Of a stretch of DNA of 64,000 bases, positions 18,615 through 27,522 are shown piece by piece; position 1 is the stretch's first letter, and the number at the start of each line of letters is the position of its first letter. The notes below the pieces were generated by a model. It was not told the DNA's origin and did no database searches. It was given only the letters and a program-made list of their open reading frames with translations. The DNA comes from Prado023 sp963736425 (GTDB taxonomy: Bacteria > Actinomycetota > Actinomycetes > S36-B12 > CAIYMF01), in contig CAVTOX010000027.1 in the NCBI GenBank assembly GCA_963736425.1, positions 10,661 to 74,660 of the forward strand. The letters are read 5' to 3'. The position numbers were made by a program, and so were the translations under genes.

Positions 18615-19709
18615 ATGGCCACTGTGACGTTCAAGGGCGCGACCCGGATCTACCCGGGGTCGACCAAGCCTGCTCTGGACAAGCTCGACCTCGAGGTCAA
18701 GGACAAGGAGTTCCTCGTCCTGGTCGGACCCTCCGGGTGCGGGAAGTCGACCTGTTTGCGGATGCTCGCCGGGTTGGAGGAGGTCAACGAGGGTTCGATC
18801 TTCATCGGCGACCGTGACGTGACCAACCTGGCCCCCAAGGACCGCGACATCGCGATGGTGTTCCAGTCCTACGCGTTGTACCCGCACATGACCGTGCGGG
18901 AGAACATGGGCTTCGCGCTGCAGATCGCCGGGATGGACAAGAAGGAGATCGCCCAGCGGGTCGAGGAGGCCGCGAAGATCCTGGACCTCGAACCGTACCT
19001 GGAGCGCAAGCCCAAGGCCATGTCCGGTGGGCAGCGCCAACGCGTGGCCATGGGCCGGGCCATCGTGCGCAACCCGCAGGTGTTCCTGATGGACGAACCC
19101 CTGTCCAACCTCGACGCCAAGCTCCGGGTGCAGACCCGCACCCAGATCGCCAAGCTCCAACGCGACCTCGGCGTCACCACCGTCTACGTCACCCACGACC
19201 AGACCGAAGCCATGACCATGGGCGACCGGATCGTCGTGCTCAAGGACGGGCTGCTCATGCAGGTCGGCACCCCCCAAGAGCTCTACGACACCCCCAACAA
19301 CGTCTTCGTCGCCGGATTCATCGGCTCCCCCGCCATGAACATCATCCAAGCCCCCCTGGCCAACGGCAACATCGTCCTCGGCGGCAAGTCCGTCCCCATC
19401 CCCGAAGCCGCCGCCAAGATCCTCACCGAACGCGGACGCACCAGCGTCGTCATGGGCATGCGCCCCGAGGACCTCCGCGTCACCGACAGCGACACCGCCT
19501 GGCCCGTCGAAGTCCTCATCGTCGAAGGCCTGGGAGCCGACGCCTACGTCTACACCGAACTCCAACTCCCCGGCGGAACCAAACAACAAGTCGTCGTCCG
19601 CACCGACGGACGCCAGATCCCCACCCGCGGAACCACCCTCAGCATCGAAGCAATCCCCCACCACGTCCACCTCTTCGACCCCGAAACCGGCGAACGCCTC
19701 ATCTACTGA
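18615..19709 (+). CDS. msiK: MsiK/UgpC-type ABC transporter ATPase (copy 2)
   Basis: The 364-residue ATPase has the canonical size of the multi-sugar ATPase MsiK/UgpC. It shows Walker A GPSGCGKST, Q-loop FQSYALYPHM, signature MSGGQRQRVAMGRAIV, Walker B VFLMDEPLSNLDAKLR and the switch His in YVTHDQTEAMTMGDR. The C-terminal TOBE-type domain ends HVHLFDPETGERLIY. Because it stands alone with its own control region, it probably energises several sugar importers, as MsiK does in Streptomyces. From about base 19150 to the stop its codon use changes: GAA, CAA, GGA and C-ending codons replace the GAG/CAG preference seen in its first half and in neighbours. Confidence 0.93.
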   Translation: MATVTFKGATRIYPGSTKPALDKLDLEVKDKEFLVLVGPSGCGKSTCLRMLAGLEEVNEGSIFIGDRDVTNLAPKDRDIAMVFQSYALYPHMTVRENMGFALQIAGMDKKEIAQRVEEAAKILDLEPYLERKPKAMSGGQRQRVAMGRAIVRNPQVFLMDEPLSNLDAKLRVQTRTQIAKLQRDLGVTTVYVTHDQTEAMTMGDRIVVLKDGLLMQVGTPQELYDTPNNVFVAGFIGSPAMNIIQAPLANGNIVLGGKSVPIPEAAAKILTERGRTSVVMGMRPEDLRVTDSDTAWPVEVLIVEGLGADAYVYTELQLPGGTKQQVVVRTDGRQIPTRGTTLSIEAIPHHVHLFDPETGERLIY

Positions 19710-19742
19710 CACAGCCGACCAGCTACCGACAGAGGAGCCTGG

Positions 19743-20996
19743 ATGCCGCTGCGCGCCACAGCAACAGCGGCGGAACCTGACCTGCTGTTCCTGCCCTGGG
19801 GCACTGCCCTGGAGCAGTGGCCCGCGGAGGACACCGTGGCGATGCCGCGCGGCATCTCGCGGCACACCGTGCGGTTCGTGCGTGTCAATGGCGTGGTGTT
19901 CGCGGTCAAGGAGATCGAGGAGTCCTTCGCCCAGCGCGAGTACGCGCTGCTGTTCGACCTCCGTCGGCTCGGCGCCCCGTGCGTCGAGCCGGTGGGGGTC
20001 ATCGCCGGTCGGGTGGACGCCGACGGCGAGGACCTGCCCGCCGCACTGATCACCCGGCACCTGTCCTTCTCGCTGCCCTACCGCGCACTGGTCAAGCCCA
20101 CGCTGAGCCTGAACACCTGGGAGCGGCTGCTGGACGCGCTGGTGCTGCTCATCGTTCGCCTGCACCTCCTCGGCTTCGCCTGGAACGACTGCTCCCTGTC
20201 CAACACGCTCTTCCTGCGCGATGCCGGCGCGTTCTCGGCGCACCTTGTCGACGCCGAGACCGGCGAGATGCACGAGACCCTGTCGCGCGGCCAGCGCGCC
20301 TACGACATCGAGACGGCCTCCATGAACGTCATGGGTGAGCTGATGGACCTCCAGGCCGGCGGGATGGTCCCCGAGACCCTGGACCCGGCGGACGTCGGCC
20401 CGGACTTCCGCCGCCGGTACGAGCACCTGTGGATGACCCTGACCGATGCCGTGACCGTGTCGACCTCGGACCGTTACCAGATCCACACCCTGCTGCGGAC
20501 GCTCAACGGCCTGGGCTTCGACGTCGCGGAGCTCTCCGCCGACTCGACCGACGGCGGATCGAGCATCCGCGTCCAGCCCAAGGTCGTCGACGCCGGGCAC
20601 CACCGCCGACGGATGATGCGCCTGACCGGCCTGGAGATGCACGAGAACCAGGCCCGGCGGCTGCTCAACGACATCGACTCCTACCGGTACATGGCCGGGC
20701 TCGACCACGACGAGCACGCCGCAGCCCGCCGCTGGGTCACCGACGTGTACGACCTCGTGCTGCGACGGATCCCCAAGGACCTGCGCGGGAAGTTCGAGGG
20801 CCCGGAACTGGTCCACGAGGTGTTGGCCCACCGTTGGTTCACCTCGGAGCGCTCAGGCACCGACGTGGGCCTCGAGGCCGCGACCGACGACTACGTCGCA
20901 ACGATCCTGCGCAGCAAGCCGGACGAGGAAGCCGTTCTCGGCCCACCGGTCGACGACCCGGATGCATCCGACGACGTGGATGCCGAAGCGCTGTGA
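19743..20996 (+). CDS. DUF4032 protein, kinase-like fold
   Basis: The 417-residue protein has a degenerate protein-kinase-like N-terminal half: FAVKEIEESFAQREYALL resembles the ATP-lysine strand and its helix, and LHLLGFAWNDCSLSNTLF resembles a catalytic loop of the HxD..N type. The C-terminal half holds the DUF4032 helical domain (GLEMHENQARRLLNDIDSYR and HEVLAHRWFTSER). The family is common in actinomycetes and has no assigned role; a small-molecule or lipopolysaccharide-kinase-like activity is a guess. A good site (GAGGAG) precedes the ATG at 19743. Its stop overlaps the next start (GTGA), so it is coupled to the GNAT gene. Confidence 0.8.
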   Translation: MPLRATATAAEPDLLFLPWGTALEQWPAEDTVAMPRGISRHTVRFVRVNGVVFAVKEIEESFAQREYALLFDLRRLGAPCVEPVGVIAGRVDADGEDLPAALITRHLSFSLPYRALVKPTLSLNTWERLLDALVLLIVRLHLLGFAWNDCSLSNTLFLRDAGAFSAHLVDAETGEMHETLSRGQRAYDIETASMNVMGELMDLQAGGMVPETLDPADVGPDFRRRYEHLWMTLTDAVTVSTSDRYQIHTLLRTLNGLGFDVAELSADSTDGGSSIRVQPKVVDAGHHRRRMMRLTGLEMHENQARRLLNDIDSYRYMAGLDHDEHAAARRWVTDVYDLVLRRIPKDLRGKFEGPELVHEVLAHRWFTSERSGTDVGLEAATDDYVATILRSKPDEEAVLGPPVDDPDASDDVDAEAL

Positions 20997-21652
20997 GCGC
21001 GGATCTGGCCGGCTGGTCGGGGCGCCCTGCCCCAACCCGCTTGGTTCTCGAGGGCCGGTACGCGCGGCTGGAGCCACTTCGATCCGAGCACGCCGCCGAC
21101 CTGTTCGAATCCTCGCGCGGGCACCCCGAGCTGTTCGCCTATCTGCACGATCAGCCGCCGGCCGATGAGTCCGCGGTTCGCGACTGGATCGTTGGGACGA
21201 ACGAGAACCCGGAACTGCTCATGTGGGCGGTGGTCGACCAGGAGTCGGGACGGGCGGGGGGTCGCCAGGCACTCATGCGCATCGACAGCGGTAACGGGGT
21301 CGTCGAGCTCGGCAGCATCCTCTGGGGGACGGGCGTCGCCCGGACCCGCCTGGCCACAGAGGCCTTCGCCCTGCATGCCTCCTATGTGTTCGACCAGCTC
21401 GGGTACCGCCGGTTCGAGTGGAAGTGCGACAGCGCCAACCAGGCATCACGTCGGGCCGCCCAACGGTTCGGCTTCACGGAGGAGGGCACCTTCGCCCAGC
21501 ACCAGGTGGTGAAGGGCCGCAACCGGGACACGACGTGGTTCGCCATCCTGGACCATCAATGGCCGCGGATCCAGGCGCGTCAGGCCAGGTGGCTCGAGCC
21601 CACGAACTTCGACGACCAGAGGCAGCAGCTGACCCCTCTGGACCGGGCCTGA
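20993..21652 (+). CDS. GNAT N-acetyltransferase, RimJ/RimL-like
   Basis: The 219-residue protein is of the RimJ/RimL-like acetyltransferase_3 type. The GTG start at 20993 overlaps the DUF4032 stop by four bases. Motifs are LEGRYARLEPLRSEHAADLF, the central AVVDQESGRAGGRQALMRID, the conserved VVELGSILWG with WGTGVARTRLATEAFALHAS as the acetyl-CoA loop and helix, and YRRFEWKCDSANQASRRAAQ followed by RFGFTEEGTF. These last features are typical of this branch. The substrate may be a ribosomal protein N-terminus or a small molecule. Confidence 0.85.
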   Translation: MSADLAGWSGRPAPTRLVLEGRYARLEPLRSEHAADLFESSRGHPELFAYLHDQPPADESAVRDWIVGTNENPELLMWAVVDQESGRAGGRQALMRIDSGNGVVELGSILWGTGVARTRLATEAFALHASYVFDQLGYRRFEWKCDSANQASRRAAQRFGFTEEGTFAQHQVVKGRNRDTTWFAILDHQWPRIQARQARWLEPTNFDDQRQQLTPLDRA

Positions 21653-21982
21653 CCACGACTACGTCGGCTCGGGACCACCGGCGAACGCCCACAGCAGGAC
21701 CTCGCCGAACCGCGCACCCCATGCGAGTTCGTCGTGCCGCGCCCCAAGAATGGCCCGGCTCACCGACCGCTCCGGGGGGCAGCGGCCATCTTGTTCGCCA
21801 GGTTCTCCACACGCGGGCAGGTCCGCCGACTCACTGCGACCCGTCAGCATCCCCGCACGCTGCCGCGCCGCCCACGGCCTGTGCCTCCGGTTCGCTCCAG
21901 GAATGCGGCCGCAGACGCGCCTCAGACTTGACGCAAGCAGGCTTCGGCGCACGCAGACTTGGATCGAATCGTTCAGGACTGG
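21653..21982. other. Intergenic with a possible coding remnant
   Basis: On the minus strand, bases 21659-21757 read as a short C-terminal-like stretch (GARHDELAWGARFGEVLLWA) with coding-like third positions and a stop. No upstream domain, start or ribosome site is evident. It may be the remains of a gene. Nothing else was recognised in this gap. Confidence 0.25.
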
Positions 21983-22969
21983 TCAGCGGCGGGCGGTGGC
22001 GACGCTGTAGAGGGCGATGCCTGCGGCTACTCCTGCGTTGAGCGACTCCGTGGCGGCGTCCATCGGGATGGCCACGAGGTGGTCACACGTCTGGGACACC
22101 AGGTGCCCGAGGCCCTTGCCCTCGCTGCCGACCACGATCACCAGCGGTCCGGTCGTGACCGCCTGGTCGAGGTCGGGAAGCTCCATCCCACCGCCCATCG
22201 CCAGCCCGATGACGGTCGCACCCGACTTCTGGGCGGCCACGAGCCAGCGCACGAGGTTGGTGGCCCGGGCAACCGGCACCCGCGAGGCGGCACCCGCCGA
22301 GGTCTTCCACGCCGAAGCGGTCATCCCCGCGGCCCGTCGCTCCGGGATCACCACGCCATGGGCGCCGAACGCGGCCGCCGAGCGGACCACCGCACCGAGG
22401 TTGCGCGGGTCCGTCACGCCGTCGAGGACGATGAACAGCGGCTGGTCGCCGGATTCGAGGGCGTCGGCCAGCAGGGCCTCGGGGTCGGCGTACTTGTACG
22501 CCGGGACCTGCAGGACGATTCCCTGGTGGACGGCTCCGCCGCTGAGCCGGTCGAGGTCGCCACGCGTGGTCTCGAGCAGTGGGATCCCTCGGCCCACGGC
22601 AAGCTTCATCGCCTCGCGGACGCGATCGTCGGCGTCGAGGTACTGCTGCACCTGCAGTGCGGAGGCGGGGATGCCCGCCTGCAGCGCCTCGAGCACGGAG
22701 TTGCGCCCCGCCACCGACTCGTTGGCAGGCTTCTTGCCACTGCGCCCGCTGCCGGGCTTCGAGCCGCCCCGGCCGCCTGAGCCCTTGGACGCGTACTTCT
22801 CCGCCGATCGGGCACGCCGGTAGGCCGTGTGCCCCGGGCGCTCCTCCGCCTTCGGTGTGGGGCCCCGACCCTCGAGCTTCTGCCGCGGCTGGCCGCCCGA
22901 CCCGACGACCTGGCCCTTCTTCGTGCCCGGCTTGCGGGTCGCCCCGCGCCGTTGCGAATTGCCTGCCAT
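21983..22969 (-). CDS. rlmB: 23S rRNA 2'-O-methyltransferase, RlmB/TrmH family
   Basis: The 328-residue protein has a long basic N-terminal tail (residues 1-85, rich in K, R, G and S) that probably binds rRNA, then a substrate-binding domain starting VAGRNSVLEALQAG. The SPOUT domain carries the three knot motifs: LDGVTDPRNLGAVVRSAAAF, IVVGSEGKGLGHLV and AIPMDAATESLNAGVAAGIA. Relatives methylate the ribose of G2251 in 23S rRNA. The ATG at 22969 overlaps the cysS stop (TGATG), so the two are translationally coupled. The same pair order occurs in Mycobacterium. Confidence 0.92.
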   Translation of the reverse strand: MAGNSQRRGATRKPGTKKGQVVGSGGQPRQKLEGRGPTPKAEERPGHTAYRRARSAEKYASKGSGGRGGSKPGSGRSGKKPANESVAGRNSVLEALQAGIPASALQVQQYLDADDRVREAMKLAVGRGIPLLETTRGDLDRLSGGAVHQGIVLQVPAYKYADPEALLADALESGDQPLFIVLDGVTDPRNLGAVVRSAAAFGAHGVVIPERRAAGMTASAWKTSAGAASRVPVARATNLVRWLVAAQKSGATVIGLAMGGGMELPDLDQAVTTGPLVIVVGSEGKGLGHLVSQTCDHLVAIPMDAATESLNAGVAAGIALYSVATARR

Positions 22970-24381
22970 CACGCCTCCAGTGACCAGCGCGGACCGTCAG
23001 GGGTGTCCTCGATGAGGACCCCCGCGGCCCGAAGTGAGTCGCGCACCGCATCCGCGGCCGCGAAGTCCCGAGCGTCCCGAGCGGCCTGCCGGGCCGCCAG
23101 CCGCTCGGTGATGAGCGCATCGAGCGCATCGTGCGCCGCATCGGCCGTGCCCGTGCGCCCCGCCCAGGCGGGGTCGAGGGGATCAACCCCGAGGATGTCG
23201 AGCATCCCGCGCACCGACCGGAGCAGGGCCGCCAGGTCGGTGTCGGAGCTCGAGCGATCAGCCAGCAGCCGGTTGCCCTCGGAGACCATCTCGTGGATCA
23301 CGGCCAGCGCGGCCGCCACGCCCAGGTCGTCGTCCATCGCGGCGACGAACGTCTCGGGGAGGCTCGCGCCGACTGATGCCGCCGCGTCAGCACCCACCCG
23401 CTCGACGGCGCGATGGACGAAGCCCTCGAGGCGCCGGTAGCCGGTCGCGGCATCCTCCAGCGCCCCCTCGGAGAACTCGATGTGCGAGCGGTAGTGCGCC
23501 GACCCCAGGTAGAACCGCAGCTCCACTGGCCGCACCCGCGTGATCACCTCGGTGACACGCAACGAGTTGCCCAGGGACTTGCTCATCTTCTCGCCGGCCG
23601 TGGTCACCCAGGCGTTGTGCATCCAGTACTGGGCGAAGGGATCGCCGACGGCGCGGGACTGGGCGATCTCGTTCTCGTGGTGCGGGAACACCAGGTCGAG
23701 GCCGCCGCCATGGATGTCGAACGCGCTGCCCAGGTACATCCCGGCCATTGCGGAGCACTCCAGGTGCCAGCCGGGACGGCCGACTCCCCAGGGGGTCTCC
23801 CAGCCGGGGCCGTCGTCTCGAGTGCCCTTCCAGAGCGCGAAGTCCCGGACGTCGCGCTTGCGGGCATTCGGATCCGCATCCTCAGCCGGTTGCATGTCGG
23901 CGATCCGCTGCCCGGACAGCGCCCCGTACTCCGGGAACGAGGCCACGTCGAAGTAGACGTCACCGTCGGAGGCGTACGCATGCCCGGAGTCGATCAGGCG
24001 CTGCATCAGGGTGATCATCGCGGGCACGTGACCTGTTGCGCGCGGCTCGAGAGTCGGCGGCAGGCAGCCGAGGACGGCGTACGCCTCGGCGAACGCCCGC
24101 TCGTAGTACGCCGCTACTGCCCACCACGGCCGGGACTCCTCCGTGGCCCTCGCGAGGATCTTGTCGTCGATGTCGGTCACGTTGCGCAGGAAGGTCACGT
24201 CGTACCCGGAGGCAGTCAGCCAGCGGCGCAGGATGTCGAAGCTGACGCCTGAGCGGATGTGGCCGATGTGCGGCGCGGACTGCACCGTGGCCCCGCAGAC
24301 GTACACCGACACCCGACCCGCTTCCAGGGGGACGAACTCGCGCGTGCTGCGCGTGGCGGTGTCATGCAGTCTCAGGCTCAC
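22969..24381 (-). CDS. cysS: Cysteinyl-tRNA synthetase
   Basis: The 470-residue class I synthetase charges tRNA-Cys. The HIGH motif appears as APHIGHIRSG, the zinc-binding Cys in VYVCGATVQ, the catalytic zinc-region GWHLECSAM and HGGGLDLVFPHHENE, and the KMSKS loop as GEKMSKSLGNS. The DALR-like C-terminal helices end with DTPDGPRWSLEA. The GTG at 24381 was chosen because it begins the conserved first strand and lies seven bases after a perfect TAGAAT -10 box, so the message is probably leaderless. The much longer open frame upstream runs into ispF and is not coding. Confidence 0.95.
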   Translation of the reverse strand: MSLRLHDTATRSTREFVPLEAGRVSVYVCGATVQSAPHIGHIRSGVSFDILRRWLTASGYDVTFLRNVTDIDDKILARATEESRPWWAVAAYYERAFAEAYAVLGCLPPTLEPRATGHVPAMITLMQRLIDSGHAYASDGDVYFDVASFPEYGALSGQRIADMQPAEDADPNARKRDVRDFALWKGTRDDGPGWETPWGVGRPGWHLECSAMAGMYLGSAFDIHGGGLDLVFPHHENEIAQSRAVGDPFAQYWMHNAWVTTAGEKMSKSLGNSLRVTEVITRVRPVELRFYLGSAHYRSHIEFSEGALEDAATGYRRLEGFVHRAVERVGADAAASVGASLPETFVAAMDDDLGVAAALAVIHEMVSEGNRLLADRSSSDTDLAALLRSVRGMLDILGVDPLDPAWAGRTGTADAAHDALDALITERLAARQAARDARDFAAADAVRDSLRAAGVLIEDTPDGPRWSLEA

Positions 24382-24959
24382 CCGGAGGATTCTACCGGCC
24401 GACCAGCACCCCACGGGGCCGCCGAACCTCGCACCCGTCGGTCCGACGGGACGGCCCGCCGCAGAGTCAGCCGGCCGGGCACCACCAGGGCGGTGGCGAG
24501 CGCGGCGATGCCCTCGCCCCGGCCGGTCAGGCCCAGGCCGTCGGTTGTGGTGGCCGACAGCCGGACGGTCGCCCCGCCGAGCGCGGCCGACAGGGCGGCC
24601 TCTCCCTCTGCCCGCCGAGGCCCCACCTTGGGGCGATTGCCGATCACCTGGACGGCCACGTTGCCGATGGTGAACCCGGCGGAGGTCAGCCGCCGAAGCG
24701 TCTCGCCGAGCAGCGCGGCGCCCGATGCCCCCGCCCACTTCGGCTCGGCCGTCCCGAAGTTCGACCCGAGGTCGCCCAGCCCCGCCGCGGAGAGCAGGGC
24801 GTCACAGATCGCGTGCGCGGCGACGTCGGCGTCGGAGTGCCCGGCCAGGCCGTTCTCCCCGGGCCACATCAGGCAGGCCAGGGCCAGCTCACGGCCCTGC
24901 GCGGGATCGGCGTACGGGTGCACGTCCACCCCGATCCCGATCAGCGGCACCACCGTCAT
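24378..24959 (-). CDS. ispF: 2-C-methyl-D-erythritol 2,4-cyclodiphosphate synthase
   Basis: The 193-residue enzyme makes the cyclic diphosphate in the MEP isoprenoid pathway. Metal ligands lie in GVDVHPY and the following GHSDADVAAHA; the substrate-binding stretch GDLGSNFG and the C-terminal ATTTDGLGLTGRGEGIAALA are typical. A 30-residue basic tail after the normal end (LTLRRAVPSDRRVRG) is unusual for this 157-residue family. The start overlaps the ispD stop (ATGA), so IspD and IspF are made together. Its end overlaps the cysS start region by four bases, although cysS has its own -10 box. Confidence 0.93.
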   Translation of the reverse strand: MTVVPLIGIGVDVHPYADPAQGRELALACLMWPGENGLAGHSDADVAAHAICDALLSAAGLGDLGSNFGTAEPKWAGASGAALLGETLRRLTSAGFTIGNVAVQVIGNRPKVGPRRAEGEAALSAALGGATVRLSATTTDGLGLTGRGEGIAALATALVVPGRLTLRRAVPSDRRVRGSAAPWGAGRPVESSG

Positions 24960-25657
24960 TGCCCTTCCTCCCCGGCGAGGATCGCCTCGGCGAGCAGCAG
25001 GTCCTGGGCAGTCGTGACCTTGAACGCACGCGGATGCCCCGGCACCAGCACGACGTGCAGGCCCAGTGCCTCGACCATCCCGGCGTCGTCGGTGGCCCCC
25101 GGATCGCCGGTGGCGTGCGCGCGCCGCAGGACTGCCGTGCGGAATCCCTGAGGGGTCTGAACAGCCCGAAGCGCGGATCGGTCGATCGTGCGGGAGCCGC
25201 CGTCGACATCCAGCGCGCGGATCGTGTCCACGACGGGTGCCCCGGGGACCACGGCGTCGGCACCGGCAAGGACCCCGTCGACGACCGCGGCCACCACCTC
25301 GACCGGCACCAGGCACCGGGCTGCGTCGTGCACCAGTGCCACCTCGAACTCCTCGGGGACGACCGCCAGGGCCAGCGACACGGACTCCGCCCGGGTCGCC
25401 CCACCGGTCACGGCCACCACGGGCACCCCACCCGAGCGCCCGGCCGCCACCTCGGCCATCACATCCTCGAGACCCTCGGGAGCAGCCAGGACCACCAGCC
25501 CGACCCGCGGCTCGGCCACCAGGGCACGCACGGCGTGGGCCAGGATCGGCTCCCCCGCGAGCAGGGCCATGGCCTTGGGGACGCCCGCGCCCAACCGCTC
25601 GCCCGACCCGGCAGCCGGGACGATCGCGACGACGGGGCGGGGATCCACAGGGGTCAC
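24956..25657 (-). CDS. ispD: 2-C-methyl-D-erythritol 4-phosphate cytidylyltransferase
   Basis: The 233-residue enzyme joins CTP to methylerythritol phosphate, the MEP-pathway step three. The nucleotide loop PAAGSGERLGAGVPKAM is at the N-terminus; VHDAARCLVP, VDTIRALD, QTPQGFR and ATDDAGMVEALG are the usual landmarks, ending in TAQDLLLAEAIL. The GTG at 25657 is taken as the start because the strand RPVVAIVPAAGS follows soon after; a GTG at 25678 is possible. It lies 63 bases downstream of carD, as in Mycobacterium. Confidence 0.93.
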   Translation of the reverse strand: MTPVDPRPVVAIVPAAGSGERLGAGVPKAMALLAGEPILAHAVRALVAEPRVGLVVLAAPEGLEDVMAEVAAGRSGGVPVVAVTGGATRAESVSLALAVVPEEFEVALVHDAARCLVPVEVVAAVVDGVLAGADAVVPGAPVVDTIRALDVDGGSRTIDRSALRAVQTPQGFRTAVLRRAHATGDPGATDDAGMVEALGLHVVLVPGHPRAFKVTTAQDLLLAEAILAGEEGQ

Positions 25658-25720
25658 GCTACCGACACGAACGCCCACCGGCCGGGTTCGGCGGTGGGCG
25701 TCGCGGATGCGATGAACGGG

Positions 25721-26203
25721 TCAGGACTGCAGGACCTCGTCGAGGATGGCCTCGGCCTTGTCCTCGTTGGTGTGCTCGGCCAGGGCCAGCTCGCTGACCA
25801 GGATCTGGCGCGCCTTGCTGAGCATGCGCTTCTCGCCGGCGGACAGCCCGCGCTCGCGCTCACGGCGCCACAGGTCGCGCACGACCTCAGCCACCTTGAT
25901 CACGTCGCCGGACGCCAGCTTCTCGAGGTTCGCCTTGTAGCGGCGCGACCAGTTGGTCGGCTCCTCGGTGTAGGGCTGGCGCAGGACGTCGAAGACGCGA
26001 TCGAGGCCCTCGGCGTTGACGACGTCGCGGACGCCGACCAGATCGACATTGTCTGAGGGGACCCTGACTGTCAGGTCACCCTGGGCCACGCGCAGGACCA
26101 GGTACTCCCGGTCGACCCCCTTGATGGAACGAACCTCGATGGACTCGATGAGCGCGGCCCCGTGATGGGGATACACGACGGTGTCGCCAACCTTGAACGT
26201 CAT
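25721..26203 (-). CDS. carD: CarD/CdnL RNA polymerase-binding transcription factor
   Basis: The 160-residue essential regulator stabilises open promoter complexes and tunes rRNA expression. The N-terminal Tudor-like domain (MTFKVGDTVVYPHHGAALIE to YLVLRVAQGDLTVRVP) binds the RNA polymerase beta subunit. The helical C-terminal domain contains EPTNWSRRYKANLEKLASGD and LWRRERERGLSAGEKRML, with the Trp that wedges at the upstream edge of the bubble. GGAAGGGG precedes the start, and a TAGACT -10 box lies at 26239-26234. It is divergent from the LpqE-like gene, an order kept in mycobacteria. Confidence 0.96.
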   Translation of the reverse strand: MTFKVGDTVVYPHHGAALIESIEVRSIKGVDREYLVLRVAQGDLTVRVPSDNVDLVGVRDVVNAEGLDRVFDVLRQPYTEEPTNWSRRYKANLEKLASGDVIKVAEVVRDLWRRERERGLSAGEKRMLSKARQILVSELALAEHTNEDKAEAILDEVLQS

Positions 26204-26292
26204 TGTGCGGGAGACCCCTTCCGGTGGAGGCCCAGTCTAACACGCCGGGGTGGGGGGGCCTGTGACCGTGATCACCCGATAGGGTGCCTGCC

Positions 26293-26796
26293 GTGATTCG
26301 CTCCCGTGCCGCTGTTGCCCTTGCCGTCAGCCTCCTGGCCGTGCTTCCGACCGCAGGCTGCTACCAGGGTTTCGACGAGACCGTGAACACCCAGGGCCCC
26401 ACCGGGAACGGCACCGACTTCCTGGTCGGAGCCGACATCAAGGTTCAGGATGCGACTTTCGTGACCGGCCCCGAGGGCGAGAGCGGGGTCGCCTCCCTGG
26501 TCATGACGATCATCAACGAGGGCGAGCTGCCCGATGCCCTCGTCAAGGTGAGCACCGAGCCGGCGACCACCTCGTCGCAGAAGGCCCCGATCGCCATCAA
26601 GCCGGGCACCTCGGTCCGGGTGGGCGGCAGCGCCACCGACCAGGTCGTGGTCACCGGGCTCAAGGTCACCCCGGGCTCGTACGCGAACGTGACGGTCAGC
26701 TTCGAGCGTGCCGGCTCGGAGACGCGCAGCGTTGCCGTCGTCCCGGCCGTCGGCTACTACGAGGGCTACGGTCCAGCGGCCACGGTCGCGAAGTAG
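26293..26796 (+). CDS. LpqE-like lipoprotein
   Basis: The 167-residue exported lipoprotein has a signal peptide ending in LPTAGC with Cys23. The mature domain is all-beta, copper-chaperone/DUF461-like: IKVQDATFVTGPEGESGVAS, VMTIINEGELPDALVKVST, and KPGTSVRVGGSATDQVVVTG. The metal-binding Met/His set of PCuAC proteins is not seen. The GTG at 26293 was preferred over 26284 because TAGGGT (26280-26285) lies seven bases before it, giving a leaderless message. Its place opposite carD matches Mycobacterium lpqE. The role is unknown. Confidence 0.8.
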   Translation: MIRSRAAVALAVSLLAVLPTAGCYQGFDETVNTQGPTGNGTDFLVGADIKVQDATFVTGPEGESGVASLVMTIINEGELPDALVKVSTEPATTSSQKAPIAIKPGTSVRVGGSATDQVVVTGLKVTPGSYANVTVSFERAGSETRSVAVVPAVGYYEGYGPAATVAK

Positions 26797-26844
26797 CCGC
26801 ACCGCACCACCGGCAACGTCCCCTGCACTGCGGGTCGCCCGGGC

Positions 26845-27522
26845 TCAGGCCTCGAACTTGTACCCGAGGCCGCGCACGGTCAGCAGGTGCACCGGGTGCG
26901 CCGGGTCCGCCTCGACCTTTGCGCGCAGCCGCTTCACGTGCACGTCGAGGGTCTTGGTGTCCCCGACGTAGTCCGAGCCCCAGATCCGGTCGATGAGCTG
27001 CCCACGGGTCAGCACCCGGCCCGAGTTGCGCACGAGGTACTCCAGGAGGTCGAACTCCTTGAGCGGCATGCTCACGACCTGTCCGTCGACCTGTACCTGA
27101 TGGCGCTCCGGGTCGATGCGAACCGGCCCCGCCTCAACCACCGGGCTGTCGTCGAGGTCGTCGAAGTTGCGCCGGAGCACGGCACGGATCCGCGCCACCA
27201 GCTCGCGGCTCGAGAACGGCTTGGTCACGTAGTCGTCGGCGCCGAGCTCGAGACCCAGGACCTTGTCGATCTCGGAGTCCTTGGCGGTGACCATGATGAT
27301 CGGCACCCGCGACTTGGCCCGGATGGTGCGGCACACGTCCGTGCCCGACATCCCGGGGAGCATGAGGTCCAGCAGCACCAGCTCGGACGGCTCGCGCTCG
27401 AACTGGGCGAGGGCGTCGGGTCCGGTCGTGGCGACCGAGACCGCGAACCCCTCCTTGCGGAGCATGAAGCTCAGGGCGTCTGAGAACGACTCCTCGTCCT
27501 CGACGACCAAGATCCTGGTCAC
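26845..27522 (-). CDS. regX3: Phosphate-type response regulator RegX3/PhoB
   Basis: The 225-residue OmpR-family regulator has a receiver domain with the acidic pocket EDE (8-10), the phosphoacceptor Asp52 in LLDLMLPGMSG and Lys in VTKPFSSREL. The winged helix follows (GPVRIDPERHQVQVDGQ to LDVHVKRLRAKVEADP). It is the partner of the kinase just upstream, whose stop overlaps its start by four bases. The nearby 11-base repeats before phoU and before pstS are its likely targets. The ending LLTVRGLGYKFEA is typical. Confidence 0.93.
   Translation of the reverse strand: MTRILVVEDEESFSDALSFMLRKEGFAVSVATTGPDALAQFEREPSELVLLDLMLPGMSGTDVCRTIRAKSRVPIIMVTAKDSEIDKVLGLELGADDYVTKPFSSRELVARIRAVLRRNFDDLDDSPVVEAGPVRIDPERHQVQVDGQVVSMPLKEFDLLEYLVRNSGRVLTRGQLIDRIWGSDYVGDTKTLDVHVKRLRAKVEADPAHPVHLLTVRGLGYKFEA

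Noticed and set aside
18423..20831. An 802-codon open frame on the minus strand
   Set aside because: It lies opposite the MsiK-like ATPase and the DUF4032 gene, is rich in V, G, D, H and Q in the way of antisense frames, and has no domain.
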